Source: Weizmannia acidilactici (GTDB lineage: Bacteria; Bacillota; Bacilli; Bacillales; Bacillaceae_C). From it: a DNA stretch of 64,000 nt. Shown piece by piece: positions 35,097 through 44,894 of this stretch. Numbering within the stretch: position 1 is the stretch's first letter; each line of letters starts with the position of its first letter. Position numbers and translations under genes: made by a program. The stretch covers positions 47,559-111,558 of the forward strand of contig NZ_BKZP01000007.1 of NCBI RefSeq assembly GCF_008974185.1. Direction: 5' to 3'. Under the pieces are notes generated by a model, which ran no database searches, was not told the origin of the DNA, and saw nothing but the letters and a program-made list of their open reading frames with translations.

Positions 35097-36207
35097 GCCG
35101 CATCACCTTTTCAGTTTTTCATTGATTTGCCTTGCTCCAAACAATGCCCCTTAGTTCTCTTACCGGTTTGTTTCCTTCACATACCTAAAATCCTTCCACC
35201 TTCAGCTTCTGTTGCTAGTATGGCGTTTGGTTCAGGTGCCTGTCAAGTTTCCAGCAAAAACGTATGTGTCAAGTTTTTCTCGACATCGTTTAAAAATCAG
35301 TGATGTCCAGCCACTCTCGTATAATAAGTTTCGATCCTACTAAATGAGTCAATATCCAGTTGAATGATTGTTCTTTGACAAGTGAATCTTTGATGTTTTC
35401 GGGGCGAGCCCCGAAAACATCAATTTGGGACTTGGGCGTTTCGTGATGTTCCTAGATAATGGTCTTAGGATCATTTGGGTTAACGCTGAGAACACTCTGT
35501 AGCTTTGACTACTTAAAAAGTCTGCGTCCACAGGTTTTTGCCCGACCTTCTAACCCGTAGGCTGTTCCTCCGGTGAACACTTTTTGTACACTTTTGGCTA
35601 CCGCACTTTGCTTCCCTGGATAAGGGCAATCCAAAAAGCCGTTAAACCGGGCATATTTTTGATGATCGCGAAATTTACTCGCTTGTCCTTCAAACACACT
35701 GGGTCTCTTCTTGCTCGCTTTTCCCGCAGGAGTCTCAGGAATTAGCAATCATCATATATTCTCAGCCTTTTAAAGGATTTTGCGATTGCCCCTTATCCAG
35801 GTGAAGATATGAAAACCTAAAAATCTTGCTCAAATTCCCTATTGTTGATTGAATGCTCATATACGGGCTTATAGATCCCTGTTTTGCCCCGATTGACGTG
35901 CGTACAGGCTGTTTTAGCAGCTGGGCGGGTTTGTCAGACCTGCTGACTTTCCAGCCCTCAACCTGTTTCTTTGCTTTTATGAGGCTGTCCATGCCGTAGA
36001 TGTACTCGACTACAAGCGTACATTTAAATGATAGAGTGTCTTTCTATTTTTTTCCACACTTTAACCCCCGAGAAATATTTTACGCATACGCAAAAACCTT
36101 TCCAATTCTAAGCGGTTTCAGTACAATACAAATGAAGGAAAAATTTTTCAAAGAGCGTTTCTGCAAAGCGAAACATTTTTGCACCAAGATAAAGGAGATT
36201 GTTTAAA
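35097..36207. other. 1.1-kb gene-less, decayed region at left edge of the accessory block
   Basis: No gene with a ribosome site. Minus-strand frames at 35349-35531, 35509-35748 and 35762-35992 have plausible residue composition (basic, e.g. KAKKQVEGWKVSRSDK) and could be transposase debris, but I recognise no family. A perfect 14-bp palindrome lies at 35392-35421. A possible gntK promoter lies near 36100. Confidence 0.4.
35392..35421. repeat. Perfect palindrome, 14-bp arms
   Basis: GATGTTTTCGGGGC and its exact complement separated by GA. GC-rich core with AT flanks, flanked by CAATTT on one side and TCTTT on the other; either a terminator or the end of a mobile element. Confidence 0.6.
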
Positions 36208-37755
36208 ATGACGGCTTCATCCTATTATTTAGGTGTCGATATCGGCACCACCACAACGAAATCCGTTTTGTTCGGCGCGCAAGGGAAAGTAATCAGCATG
36301 CACCATGTCGGCTACCCGCTGCACAGCCCTTCACCTGATGTGGCCGAACAGGATCCGGATGAAATTTTCCGCGCCGTGAAAGAAACGATGAAAACGGCGA
36401 TTGCAAAAGGCGGCATCAATCCATCCGATATTGAACTCGTATCTTTCAGCTCTGCCATGCATAGTTTGATTGCGGTGGATGCAGACGGAAAACCGTTAAC
36501 CCGCTGCATTACCTGGGCGGACGCGCGGTCAACAAAATGGGCGAAAAAGATCAAAAATGAATGGAACGGCATCGACATTTACAGAAGAACCGGAACCCCG
36601 ATCCACCCGATGTCACCGCTCGCGAAAATCACCTGGCTGAAGAACGATAAGCCGGATTTGTTCGAAAAAACATATAAGTTTATCGGCATTAAAGAATATA
36701 TTTTTTACCGGTTTTTCGGGCAATATGTTGTCGATTATTCCATTGCCTCTGCAACCGGCCTCTTTCATCTTGAATCACTTGACTGGGACAGAGGCGCGCT
36801 CAAAGTGGCTGGCATTTCGGCGGATCAACTGTCCAAACCGGTTTCCACTACTTTTTTCCTCACCGGTTTGGATCCAATATATGCCCACGAAATCGGAATT
36901 CCGCAAGACACGCCGTTTGTCATCGGGGCAAGCGACGGGGTGCTGTCCAATCTTGGCGTAAATGCGATCGACCCCGGCGTTGTCGCGATCACGATCGGGA
37001 CAAGCGGCGCAATCCGGACGGTCACAGACAAGCCGGCAACCGATCCAAAAGGGAGGATTTTCTGCTATGCGCTGACGGAAAACCATTGGGTCGTCGGAGG
37101 GCCGGTCAATAATGGCGGGATGACGTTCAGATGGGTTCGGGATGAACTCGCTTCCGCCGAAGTGGAGACCGCTAAACGTCTCGGCCTTGATCCTTACGAG
37201 GTGCTGACGAAAATCGCATCGCGCGTTGCCCCCGGATCAGACGGGCTCATCTTTCATCCGTATCTGGCAGGCGAACGCGCACCGATTTGGAATGCAAATG
37301 CAAGAGGATCATTTTTCGGACTCGGCCTGCACCATAAACGCGAGCATATGGTCCGCGCCGTATTGGAAGGTGTCATTTATAACCTTTACACCGTCATGCT
37401 TGCGCTCCAGGAAATGATAGGCGTTCCCCAGAAAATCCAGGCGACCGGCGGCTTTGCCAGATCCGAACTGTGGCGCCAGATGCTCGCCGACATTTTCAAC
37501 CAGGAAGTCGTCGTTCCGGAAAGCTTCGAAAGCTCCTGCCTCGGCGCCATCGTCCTCGGCATGTACGCACTGGGTAAAATTGACGATTTCTCGATTGTAT
37601 CCGAATGGGTCGGCTCCACGCACACCCACCGGCCGATCCCTGAAAATGTCACCATTTATGAAGAAATCCTCCCAATTTACATCCGCGTATCACGTCTGCT
37701 GGAAGCGGAGTACGGGAATATTGCGGCGTTTCAGCGGAAATGGGTGAAGGGTTGA
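36208..37755 (+). CDS. gntK: Gluconokinase
   Basis: 515 residues, FGGY carbohydrate kinase, of the long Bacillus GntK type rather than the short E. coli type. N-terminal ATPase motif LGVDIGTTTTKSVLF (residues 8-22), FGGY signature 1 region, then VIGASDGVLSNLG and C-terminal GGFARSELWRQMLADIF with the second FGGY signature. Phosphorylates gluconate to 6-phosphogluconate. Start follows AAAGGAGATTG. The partner permease gntP lies 6 kb away on the opposite strand; no gntR or gntZ is seen. Terminator at 37763. Confidence 0.9.
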   Translation: MTASSYYLGVDIGTTTTKSVLFGAQGKVISMHHVGYPLHSPSPDVAEQDPDEIFRAVKETMKTAIAKGGINPSDIELVSFSSAMHSLIAVDADGKPLTRCITWADARSTKWAKKIKNEWNGIDIYRRTGTPIHPMSPLAKITWLKNDKPDLFEKTYKFIGIKEYIFYRFFGQYVVDYSIASATGLFHLESLDWDRGALKVAGISADQLSKPVSTTFFLTGLDPIYAHEIGIPQDTPFVIGASDGVLSNLGVNAIDPGVVAITIGTSGAIRTVTDKPATDPKGRIFCYALTENHWVVGGPVNNGGMTFRWVRDELASAEVETAKRLGLDPYEVLTKIASRVAPGSDGLIFHPYLAGERAPIWNANARGSFFGLGLHHKREHMVRAVLEGVIYNLYTVMLALQEMIGVPQKIQATGGFARSELWRQMLADIFNQEVVVPESFESSCLGAIVLGMYALGKIDDFSIVSEWVGSTHTHRPIPENVTIYEEILPIYIRVSRLLEAEYGNIAAFQRKWVKG

Positions 37756-37762
37756 TGAGAAC

Positions 37763-37787
37763 AGGGGCTGCCCAAAAGCCCCTTTTT
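37763..37787 (+). terminator. Terminator of gntK
   Basis: Stem AGGGGCT/AGCCCCT, followed by T5. Confidence 0.7.
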
Positions 37788-37812
37788 AGCAAACTTTATA
37801 TAAGGATGGGCA

Positions 37813-38212
37813 ATGCAAATGAAACAAAATAAACCGCTATTTGAGATGAAGCAGCTGATCATTTGGAAAATCGCCATTGCATCTTCATTATCCTGGGAGA
37901 TCGCAAAATCAGCCGGTTCCCATCACCCCTATTTGGCGCCTTTAACGGTCATTTTATGTATCAAAGCAATGCCGGATCAAACGATAAGTTTTGCAGTTAA
38001 TCGTATGATTGGTACAATGGTCATCGGCACAAATGGCGGCCTTCAGTAAAATGTTCCAACAGTTGCTGGAAGGCGACCCCTTTGAATTGGATTCCCCTGT
38101 ACAACCCTTCTTAAAAGAAAACCGAACACATCAATTTTCTATACCTTTGGCTGTACTCACAGAACAATTCATGAAATCCATAAACCTGAATAAACTTTAT
38201 TATGATATTTGA
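37813..38212 (+). pseudogene. Remnant of a FUSC/aromatic-acid exporter family protein
   Basis: N-terminal 75 residues (WKIAIASSLSWEIAKSAG, HPYLAPLTVILCIKAM, two membrane helices) match the start of FUSC/YqjA-type aromatic acid exporters. Translation then runs into a stop at 38047; a second frame from about 38030 encodes a 60-residue tail (FLKENRTHQFSIPLAVLTEQF). Normal proteins of the family have several hundred residues, so an internal deletion of most of the protein plus a frame change is likely. ATG after AAGGATGGGC. Confidence 0.65.
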
Positions 38213-38217
38213 AAGTG

Positions 38218-39227
38218 GTGAGCAGCTTGGAGGATATTTTTCAAATGTTGGAGCAACTCCCCTTTATAACGGAAAGATGTGTGATTGCAACAATACTGCG
38301 TGTTGAAGGCTCCGCTTATAAAAAAGAAGGCTCCTGCATATTAATGGGGAAAGCGGGGCACAAATCGGCATGTTAAGCGCAGGTTGCCTCGAGGAAGATC
38401 TGAAATGGAAAGCAAAACAAGTACTGGAAAGCGGAAAAGCACAAATCTACACCTATGATATGCAGGATGAAACAGACTTATCATGGGGGCAGGGCGCAGG
38501 GTGCAACGGTATTTTGCATATATTCATCGAACCTTTAACCCGGACTTTAAGGCAAAATTTAATGAAATTAAAAGCATTTTTGGATGCAGGGATTTCTGTT
38601 CTTCATATTAAACAGTTTAACGGGAATTTTGAGTTCCTCCGGGGTGGTTATTTTCCCCAAAACGGTGAACCCTTCGGCGATGCATTTCCGGCTTTTATGA
38701 TAGAAAAACTTTTTGGCAAAAGCGACACACGAAGCACAGATAAAAACGGCCAATTTTATTCATACCATTACAGGTCGCGCCCCCGCTTGATATTGTTTGG
38801 GGCGGGGCCGGATGCAAAACCGCTCGTACGATTTGCGGCTCAGACCGGTTTTTCCGTAACAGTTTATGAACATAGGCCGGCGTTATGCAACCGTGAAAAC
38901 TTTCCTGAAGCCGAACAGTGTATCACCGGATTTCCAGATGGTGCAGATCAAAACCTTGACATTGTCGAAAAAGATTTTGCCGTAATTATGACCCACAATT
39001 TTCAAAAAGATAAGGAACTTCTTCGCATATTGATGCACAAAAAATTATCTTATCTCGGTATACTGGGGCCCTGTAGGAGAACAGAAAGATTACTTGAAGG
39101 AAAAGAAATTCCGCCCTGGATCTCCTCACCGGCCGGAATTAATATACATGCGAAAGGGGCGGAAGAGATTGCAATCAGTATTATCGCCGAAATGATAAAA
39201 GTTTTAAGAAAACCGGAGAAAATATGA
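38218..39227 (+). pseudogene. xdhC: Frameshifted XdhC/CoxI-type maturation factor
   Basis: The XdhC family inserts sulfurated molybdenum cofactor into xanthine-dehydrogenase-type enzymes. N-terminal part EDIFQMLEQLPFITERCVIATILRVEG and EGSCILMGKAG is in one frame; the rest, MLSAGCLEEDLKWKAKQ through LILFGAGPDAKPLVRFA (Rossmann fold) to LGPCRRTERLLEG, is in another. The break is in a G run at about 38351-38358: one more G restores K-A-G-A-Q-I-G-M-L. It ends 75 bases before the XDH large subunit. Either a real frameshift, slippage-corrected expression, or a sequencing error. Confidence 0.8.
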
Positions 39228-39302
39228 AAAAAATCATCGGCATTTCTTCCGCAGCCAAAAAAGTTATGACCAATTGCGCGTTTTGCGAAGGAGGGAAATG
39301 GG

Positions 39303-41630
39303 TTGACTCTCTTAGGAAAAAGCATGATACGGAAAGATGCTTTGGAAAAAGTTACAGGCGAAGCCAAATACATCCATGACCAATCCTATAACGGCTTACA
39401 TGCTGCAACAGTTATAAGCCCGTTCGGCCATGCAAAAATCCGGAAAATAGATATGAAAGAAGCAAAAAAGATACCGGGGGTAAGGGCAATCATTACCGGG
39501 GAAGGTCTTCCTTTAACCGGTGAAGAGATCCGGGACCGGCCCCCGATTGCATTCGATAAAGTCAGGCATTGTGGGGAAGTCGTTGCAGTCGTTGTAGCAG
39601 ATAACCTTTTGATTGCAAAAAAAGCGGCAAACTTGATTAAAATCGCATATCAACCATTGCCGGTTGTCCATTCCCCTACAGAAGCCTTACGTCAAGATGC
39701 GCCGCTTGTACATGAAAAACTGGGAAGCTATGAAAAATCGCACATGGTTTATCCAATACCCGGAACTAATATTGCAAACCTCCAGAAAATCCGCAAAGGG
39801 AATATGGAAAAAGGATGGCGTGAAAGTGAGGTGATTGTAGAAGCCTCTTTTTCTATTAAACCCTCCGACCACGCTGCAATGGAGACACGCTGTTCAACTG
39901 TCGAAATAAAATCCGACGGCACGGTGATCATTTCAACCACCTCCCAATCCCCTTTTATGGTAAAAAAATTAATCGGCCGTTATATTCACGAAAATCCAGG
40001 AAAAATCATCGTCAATACGCCGCTTGTCGGAGGCGCTTACGGAGGAAAAGCTTCGGTGCATACAGAACTGCTGGCTTATCTCGCCTCAAAGGCTGTTGGT
40101 GGGAAACCTGTGAAACTCTTTTATTCCCGCGAAGAAGATATGGTAAGTGCGCCGGGGCATATCGGACTGGATGCAAAAGTAAAGCTAGGCGCCACCCGTG
40201 ATGGGAAATTAACAGCTGCTGAAATGACTTTTTTATTTGATGGCGGCGCCTATGCCGATAAATCCATTGACTTAAGCAGAGCTGCAGCAGTTGACTGTAC
40301 AGGCCCGTACAATATTGAAAACATTCGATGCAATTCTTACTGTATGTATACCAATCATCCATACCCCGCACCCTTCCGAGGATTCAGCCATTCCGAACTT
40401 TTATTTGCATTTGAACGGACAATGGACATATTGGTGCAAAAACTGCAGATGGACCCGTTTGATTTGCGTTATTTAAACGCCATTCTCCCTGGCCACACAA
40501 CGCCCACCCAAGTTCAACTGAATGAAAGTACGGTCGGAAATTTGAGGAAATGCATTGGCCGTGTAAAAGAATTAGCGAATTGGGAAGAAGGGCAGATTAC
40601 AGAAATTGATGAACGTTACGTACGTGTAAAAGGCGCAAGCTGCGGATGGAAAACATCGACGATTGATTCAAATGCAAGTTCCGGCGTCGTTTTAACTTTT
40701 AATTCTGATGGCAGTGTCAATATTATTTCCGGCGTCATTGAAATCGGAACAGCCACAAAAACGATGCTGGCACAAATGCTCGCCGAACGTTTCCAAATGG
40801 ATATCCATCAAATCCATGTCCGGATGAAGGTAGATACGCAGACAACCCCGGAACATTGGAAAACTGTTGCAAGCCAGGGGACTTTTATGGCGGGAAGAGC
40901 ATTGATGGAAGCGGCTGATGATGCGGAAAGGCAAATGAAGGAAATTGCTTCCGCTGTCTTAAGATGCACACCGGAAGATTTAGCCGTTGCGGACTCCCGT
41001 GTATTCCTAAGAAGCAACCCCCGAACCGGCCTCCATTTTAAAGATATTGTATACGGCTATGTGTATCCAAATGGAAATGCCATCGGCGGCCAGATTATCG
41101 GCAGAGGGAACTATATTTTGCGCGGCATGACGTATCTGGACCGGGAGACCGGCAGAGGCAGGCCCGGACCCGAATGGACGGTATGCGCGTCTGTTGTGGA
41201 AGTGGAATTTGACCGCAGAGATTACACATATAAAATAATCAAAGCCTGTACAGTTGTCGATATCGGGAAAGTATTAAACGAAAAAACAGCAAAAGGGCAA
41301 GTGATGGGGGCAATGAGCATGGGGCTTGCGTACGGCGGGCGGGAAACGTTTATTTTCGATTCATTCGGAAGGGTATTGAATCCGCAGCTGCGAACTTACC
41401 GGCCGATCTATTACGGGGAAAATCCCGAGTATCTGGTTGATTTTATCGAAACGCCGCATTTGGAAGCACCATATGGTTTGCGGGGGGTTGGCGAACATGG
41501 GATTTTAGGAATGCCGGCTGCGCTTGGAAATGCTTTATCTCGTGCTGCCGGCGTATCCCTGTACAGCCTGCCGCTAACACCGGAATACATCTGGCGGGCA
41601 AAGGAAGAAGCAGCCAATGATACCATTTGA
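39303..41630 (+). CDS. Xanthine-dehydrogenase-family molybdopterin-binding (large) subunit
   Basis: 775 residues. Aldehyde oxidase/xanthine dehydrogenase a/b hammerhead domain at the N-terminus (GKSMIRKDALEKVTGEAKYIHD), then molybdopterin-binding domains with VGGAYGGKAS, PFRGFSHSELLFAFE and, near the C-terminus, GVGEHGILGMPAALGNA with the expected catalytic Glu. The CO-dehydrogenase Cys loop is not present. Start is TTG 39303, after AAGGAGGG; the ATG at 39299 leads into a stop. Overlaps the FAD subunit gene by 14 bases. Substrate cannot be read from the sequence. Confidence 0.88.
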   Translation: MTLLGKSMIRKDALEKVTGEAKYIHDQSYNGLHAATVISPFGHAKIRKIDMKEAKKIPGVRAIITGEGLPLTGEEIRDRPPIAFDKVRHCGEVVAVVVADNLLIAKKAANLIKIAYQPLPVVHSPTEALRQDAPLVHEKLGSYEKSHMVYPIPGTNIANLQKIRKGNMEKGWRESEVIVEASFSIKPSDHAAMETRCSTVEIKSDGTVIISTTSQSPFMVKKLIGRYIHENPGKIIVNTPLVGGAYGGKASVHTELLAYLASKAVGGKPVKLFYSREEDMVSAPGHIGLDAKVKLGATRDGKLTAAEMTFLFDGGAYADKSIDLSRAAAVDCTGPYNIENIRCNSYCMYTNHPYPAPFRGFSHSELLFAFERTMDILVQKLQMDPFDLRYLNAILPGHTTPTQVQLNESTVGNLRKCIGRVKELANWEEGQITEIDERYVRVKGASCGWKTSTIDSNASSGVVLTFNSDGSVNIISGVIEIGTATKTMLAQMLAERFQMDIHQIHVRMKVDTQTTPEHWKTVASQGTFMAGRALMEAADDAERQMKEIASAVLRCTPEDLAVADSRVFLRSNPRTGLHFKDIVYGYVYPNGNAIGGQIIGRGNYILRGMTYLDRETGRGRPGPEWTVCASVVEVEFDRRDYTYKIIKACTVVDIGKVLNEKTAKGQVMGAMSMGLAYGGRETFIFDSFGRVLNPQLRTYRPIYYGENPEYLVDFIETPHLEAPYGLRGVGEHGILGMPAALGNALSRAAGVSLYSLPLTPEYIWRAKEEAANDTI

Positions 41631-42450
41631 ATTTGACTATTACCGCCCAAAATCTCTTCAAGAAGCTGTCTTTCTCTATCAATGGCTAAAAAATCAAGGA
41701 AAATCACCAAAATATTTTTCCGGCGGAACAGAAGTGATTACACTTGGAAGATTAAATGTATTGTATACGGACGCTGTAATTGACCTAAAGGAAATACCGG
41801 AATACAAAGTCCGTTTTTCAACTGAGGACAGCCTTATCCTCGGCGGGGGCCTTTCTTTAGCTGAAATTGAAGAAGAAGGATCATTTCCATTGCTGTCAAA
41901 AACCGTACGCGAAATCGCAGACCATACAGCCCGTACGAAGATCACGTTAGGCGGTAATATTTGCGGCCAAATTTTTTACCGGGAAGCCGTACTGCCTTTT
42001 TTATTAGCCGACAGCCTCATCATGGTTGCCGGGCCGTACGGCGACAAAGTGTTGTCGATTCATCAAGTTTTTCAGCAACATTTGCACCTCGATGAAGGGG
42101 TATTTTTCGTTCAAGTGAGTACCCAGCAGGAATTTATCCGGGCGCCGCATATGAGCATCAAAAGGCGCAGGCAATGGAATACCGGCTATCCCTTGATTAC
42201 AGTTGCCGCCTTAAAAACCGGGAATCAAATCAGAGTGGCCATCAGCGGCTTAACCCCTTATCCGTTTCGTGCATTTGAGATGGAAAAAGCATTAAACAAT
42301 GGGCGCTTAACCTTAAAAGAAAAAGTTCAAGAAGCCATCCGCCATGTGCCGGCGCCTGTATTAAATGATGTTGAAGGTTCTTCCGGGTATCGGATATTTG
42401 TTTTAAAAAATACTTTGGCGGATATTTTAACGGGTTTGGGAGAGGAGTGA
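41617..42450 (+). CDS. FAD-binding (medium) subunit of XDH-type hydroxylase
   Basis: 277 residues, CoxM/PucC-type. FAD loops: KYFSGGTEVITLG near residues 33-45 and ARTKITLGGNICGQIFYREA near 108-127, both typical positions for the flavin pyrophosphate and isoalloxazine sites. Passes electrons from the iron-sulfur subunit to NAD or another acceptor. Its start overlaps the large-subunit gene; its stop overlaps the region of the next start, indicating a tightly coupled operon in the order large-medium-small. Confidence 0.85.
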   Translation: MIPFEFDYYRPKSLQEAVFLYQWLKNQGKSPKYFSGGTEVITLGRLNVLYTDAVIDLKEIPEYKVRFSTEDSLILGGGLSLAEIEEEGSFPLLSKTVREIADHTARTKITLGGNICGQIFYREAVLPFLLADSLIMVAGPYGDKVLSIHQVFQQHLHLDEGVFFVQVSTQQEFIRAPHMSIKRRRQWNTGYPLITVAALKTGNQIRVAISGLTPYPFRAFEMEKALNNGRLTLKEKVQEAIRHVPAPVLNDVEGSSGYRIFVLKNTLADILTGLGEE

Positions 42451-42455
42451 AACCC

Positions 42456-42932
42456 ATGGCTTTGATTTCTGCCATGTTGGATGTAAATGGCGAAAAAAAA
42501 GCAGTCACGATCCGATCTTCTGACATCCTGCTCGATGTGATAAGAGAACATTTAGGTTTAACAGGTGCTAAACCCGGATGTTTGAACGGGGACTGCGGGG
42601 CTTGCACGGTGATGGTTGACGGCCGTCCGATGAAGTCATGTTTAATGTTGGGTGCCGAGGCAGTCGGAAAGCGGATCACAACCATTGAAGGATTGAAAAA
42701 TACCCCGATCCAGCAAGCATTTATTGAAAACTTTGCCTTCCAGTGCGGATACTGTACACCCGGATTCATTATGAATTGCCATGCACTCATTGAAACTCAT
42801 CCTGATGCAACAGCCGAAGTCATACAAAACTGGCTTGAATCCAATATATGCCGGTGTACAGGATACAAGGAGATTGAAAAGGCGGTAAAAGCGGCAATGA
42901 AAAAACGTAATGGCTTGTACCCCCTATCTTAA
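42456..42932 (+). CDS. [2Fe-2S] (small) subunit of XDH-type hydroxylase
   Basis: 158 residues with both iron-sulfur clusters: plant-type ferredoxin cysteines C42, C47, C50, C62 (GCLNGDCGACTVMVDG) and helical-domain cysteines C97, C100, C132, C134 (FQCGYCTPGF, NICRCTGY). Length is normal for small subunits. ATG 42456 follows GAGGAG; a GTG three codons earlier overlaps the previous stop and is an alternative. Completes a three-subunit molybdenum hydroxylase. Confidence 0.88.
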   Translation: MALISAMLDVNGEKKAVTIRSSDILLDVIREHLGLTGAKPGCLNGDCGACTVMVDGRPMKSCLMLGAEAVGKRITTIEGLKNTPIQQAFIENFAFQCGYCTPGFIMNCHALIETHPDATAEVIQNWLESNICRCTGYKEIEKAVKAAMKKRNGLYPLS

Positions 42933-42939
42933 AGTCAAA

Positions 42940-43345
42940 ACTACCCCACCTTCACCGGCTCGCCGCCATAAAGCCCAACCGCATTGGTGCCGAGCATTTT
43001 TTCGGTTTTCGTTTCCGTGATGCCATTTTCGCGCAGGGCAGGGAGAATGTCTTCAAAAATATGGGCCGGGTGCAAGTTTTCCATAATTAATTTTTATGAT
43101 CTGTTCGTTCATGGCCGGCGGGCGCCCGAGCCTTCATCATAACAGCCGGGCGCTCCTTCGAGATAATCTTCGGTTTCCACCATCAGCGTTTGGATCACGC
43201 TCCTGTTCGAGGAGGATGTCTTTTAACGAGGGGACTGGCCGACCAGTATTTTCTGCTTTCAGTAAGCCCTGCCCAGCCCATGAGCCAGTTTGAACGCAAA
43301 TTTCATCGATTTTTCCTTTAACAAATGCGCCATGCCCATCTCCCT
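42940..43345 (-). pseudogene. Decayed C-terminus of an amidohydrolase (phosphotriesterase-like)
   Basis: On the minus strand, MENLHPAHIFEDILPALRENGITETKTEKMLGTNAVGLYGGEPVKVG resembles the C-terminal helix of phosphotriesterase-type amidohydrolases (H-I-x-x-x-x-L-P-x-L-R-x-x-G-I/V). Fragments further upstream (e.g. MVETEDYLEGAPGCYDEGS) lie in other frames. No start. Too short and broken to encode an enzyme. Identification rests on one block and is tentative. Confidence 0.35.
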
Positions 43346-43485
43346 TACCATAAGCGGACTTTCAAAAGCGTTATCGAATACTAGTCGGTAGTGGTTTGTT
43401 ATACAACCTCAAAAACAAAGCCGTCAACTTTTTAAAAAGAAAAACAGCCGGGCGCTCCTTAAATATGGATGCCCGGCTGCTGCCG

Positions 43486-44814
43486 TCAAAGGAACATATT
43501 CAAAATCAACGCCCCGGCAAATCCGGCAAGCGAAAGGATTGTCTCGAGCACGGTCCATGTTTTGAATGTTTCTTTAATCGATAAACCAAGGTATTCTTTT
43601 ACCATCCAGAACCCTGCATCATTGACATGCGAGAAAATCAGCGAGCCCGCACCGGTTGCAATGACAAGCAGTTCGAGGTTGATGCTTGTTGTATGGGCGA
43701 TGACAGGCGAGATAATCCCGGCTGCTGTCGTCAAGGCAACCGTTGCCGAACCTGTCGCAATCCGGATCAGGGCGGCGATCAGGAAAGCGAGAACAAGCGG
43801 GGACAGGGACAAATGCCCGGCCATTCTTGCGATCACGTCACCGACGCCGCTATCAATCAAAATCTGTTTAAATCCCCCGCCGGCACCGATGATCAAAATG
43901 ATCGACCCGACCGGCAGCAGGCATTCTTCCGTAAATTTTTTAACCAGCTTCCGGTCCATCCCCTGCCGAAAACCCAAGAAATAATAGGCAAAAAAGCATG
44001 AGAGCAAAAGTGCAATGAGCGGGCTTCCGATAAACGCGAAAATTTTTTCAACGAGTTTCGGCACACGCAGGTAAGGTGCAGCCGTTCCGAGCACCATCAA
44101 AATCACCGGCATTAAAATCGTCAAGAAAGAAATGCCTGCGCTTGGCATTTTCGACTGCGACACATCTTCCACCTGGATCAATTTCGGTTCGCCTTCCGGA
44201 GTAACGCGTTTATTCACCCATTTGGCAAACAGGGGCCCGCCTAAAATCCCGGCCGGAATGGCAATGATCAAAGAATACAGCAATACTTTTCCGAGATTAG
44301 CGTTGTAAATGCCGATTGCCGCAATTGCGCCCGGGTGCGGCGGGACAATGCCGTGCACGATTGATAATCCCGCAATGGCCGGCAAAGCGATCAGCAAAAT
44401 ATTTTGTTTAGACGCTTTTTGGATCGATATGACAAGCGGCAGCAAAATCAAAATCCCGACTTCAAAGAAGACCGGTATGCCGATAATAAAGCCGGAGAAA
44501 AACATCGCCCACGGCAGTTTCTTTTCGCCGAACATTTTTATGAAATAATTGGCGATCTGGATCCCTGCACCGGATTTTGAAAGCATCTCGCCAAGAATTG
44601 TGCCGAGCGCCAAAATTCCGACCAAATGCCCAAGGACACCGCCGACACCGGTTTCGTAAGCGGTAACAATTTTATCCAAAGACATTCCTGAAAAAATCGC
44701 AAGAAACATGCTGGCAACAAGTAAACTGATAAACGCATGCCACTTAAACCATGAAACTCCTAATATAACGATGACGATTGCCAAAAATGTAATCAACAGC
44801 AAATAAGCATCCAT
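43486..44814 (-). CDS. gntP: Gluconate:proton symporter, GntP family
   Basis: 442 residues with about 12-13 hydrophobic helices, GntP family: MDAYLLLITFLAIVIVILG at the start, GTILGEMLSKSGAGIQIANYF, PLVISIQKASKQNILLIALP, and GSIILIIGAGGGFKQILIDSG. Takes up gluconate (or related sugar acids). Start after AAGGGG. The promoter (44866-44894) carries a cre-like palindrome just downstream of its -10, so repression by CcpA in rich sugar is expected. Separated from gntK by the XDH cluster. Confidence 0.9.
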   Translation of the reverse strand: MDAYLLLITFLAIVIVILGVSWFKWHAFISLLVASMFLAIFSGMSLDKIVTAYETGVGGVLGHLVGILALGTILGEMLSKSGAGIQIANYFIKMFGEKKLPWAMFFSGFIIGIPVFFEVGILILLPLVISIQKASKQNILLIALPAIAGLSIVHGIVPPHPGAIAAIGIYNANLGKVLLYSLIIAIPAGILGGPLFAKWVNKRVTPEGEPKLIQVEDVSQSKMPSAGISFLTILMPVILMVLGTAAPYLRVPKLVEKIFAFIGSPLIALLLSCFFAYYFLGFRQGMDRKLVKKFTEECLLPVGSIILIIGAGGGFKQILIDSGVGDVIARMAGHLSLSPLVLAFLIAALIRIATGSATVALTTAAGIISPVIAHTTSINLELLVIATGAGSLIFSHVNDAGFWMVKEYLGLSIKETFKTWTVLETILSLAGFAGALILNMFL

Positions 44815-44840
44815 GATGTCAACCCCTTTTCGACGCAAAA

Positions 44841-44854
44841 TGAAAGCACTTTCA
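44841..44854. promoter_or_regulatory. cre (CcpA) site of gntP
   Basis: TGAAAGCACTTTCA, a near-perfect 14-bp palindrome matching the cre consensus except at one central base. Lies a few bases downstream of the start point predicted from the promoter, a position for repression. Confidence 0.65.
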
Positions 44855-44865
44855 GCGATACTTTT

Positions 44866-44894
44866 ATTATATGAAAAAATTTTTTAATAATCAA
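44866..44894 (-). promoter_or_regulatory. Sigma-A promoter of gntP
   Basis: Minus strand TTGATT, 17-bp A/T-rich spacer, TATAAT. Confidence 0.75.

Noticed and set aside
39224..39400. Short plus-strand frame beginning in ATGA overlap with xdhC
   Set aside because: Considered as a pucB remnant, but the residues do not resemble a nucleotidyltransferase and the frame runs out inside the XDH large subunit gene.
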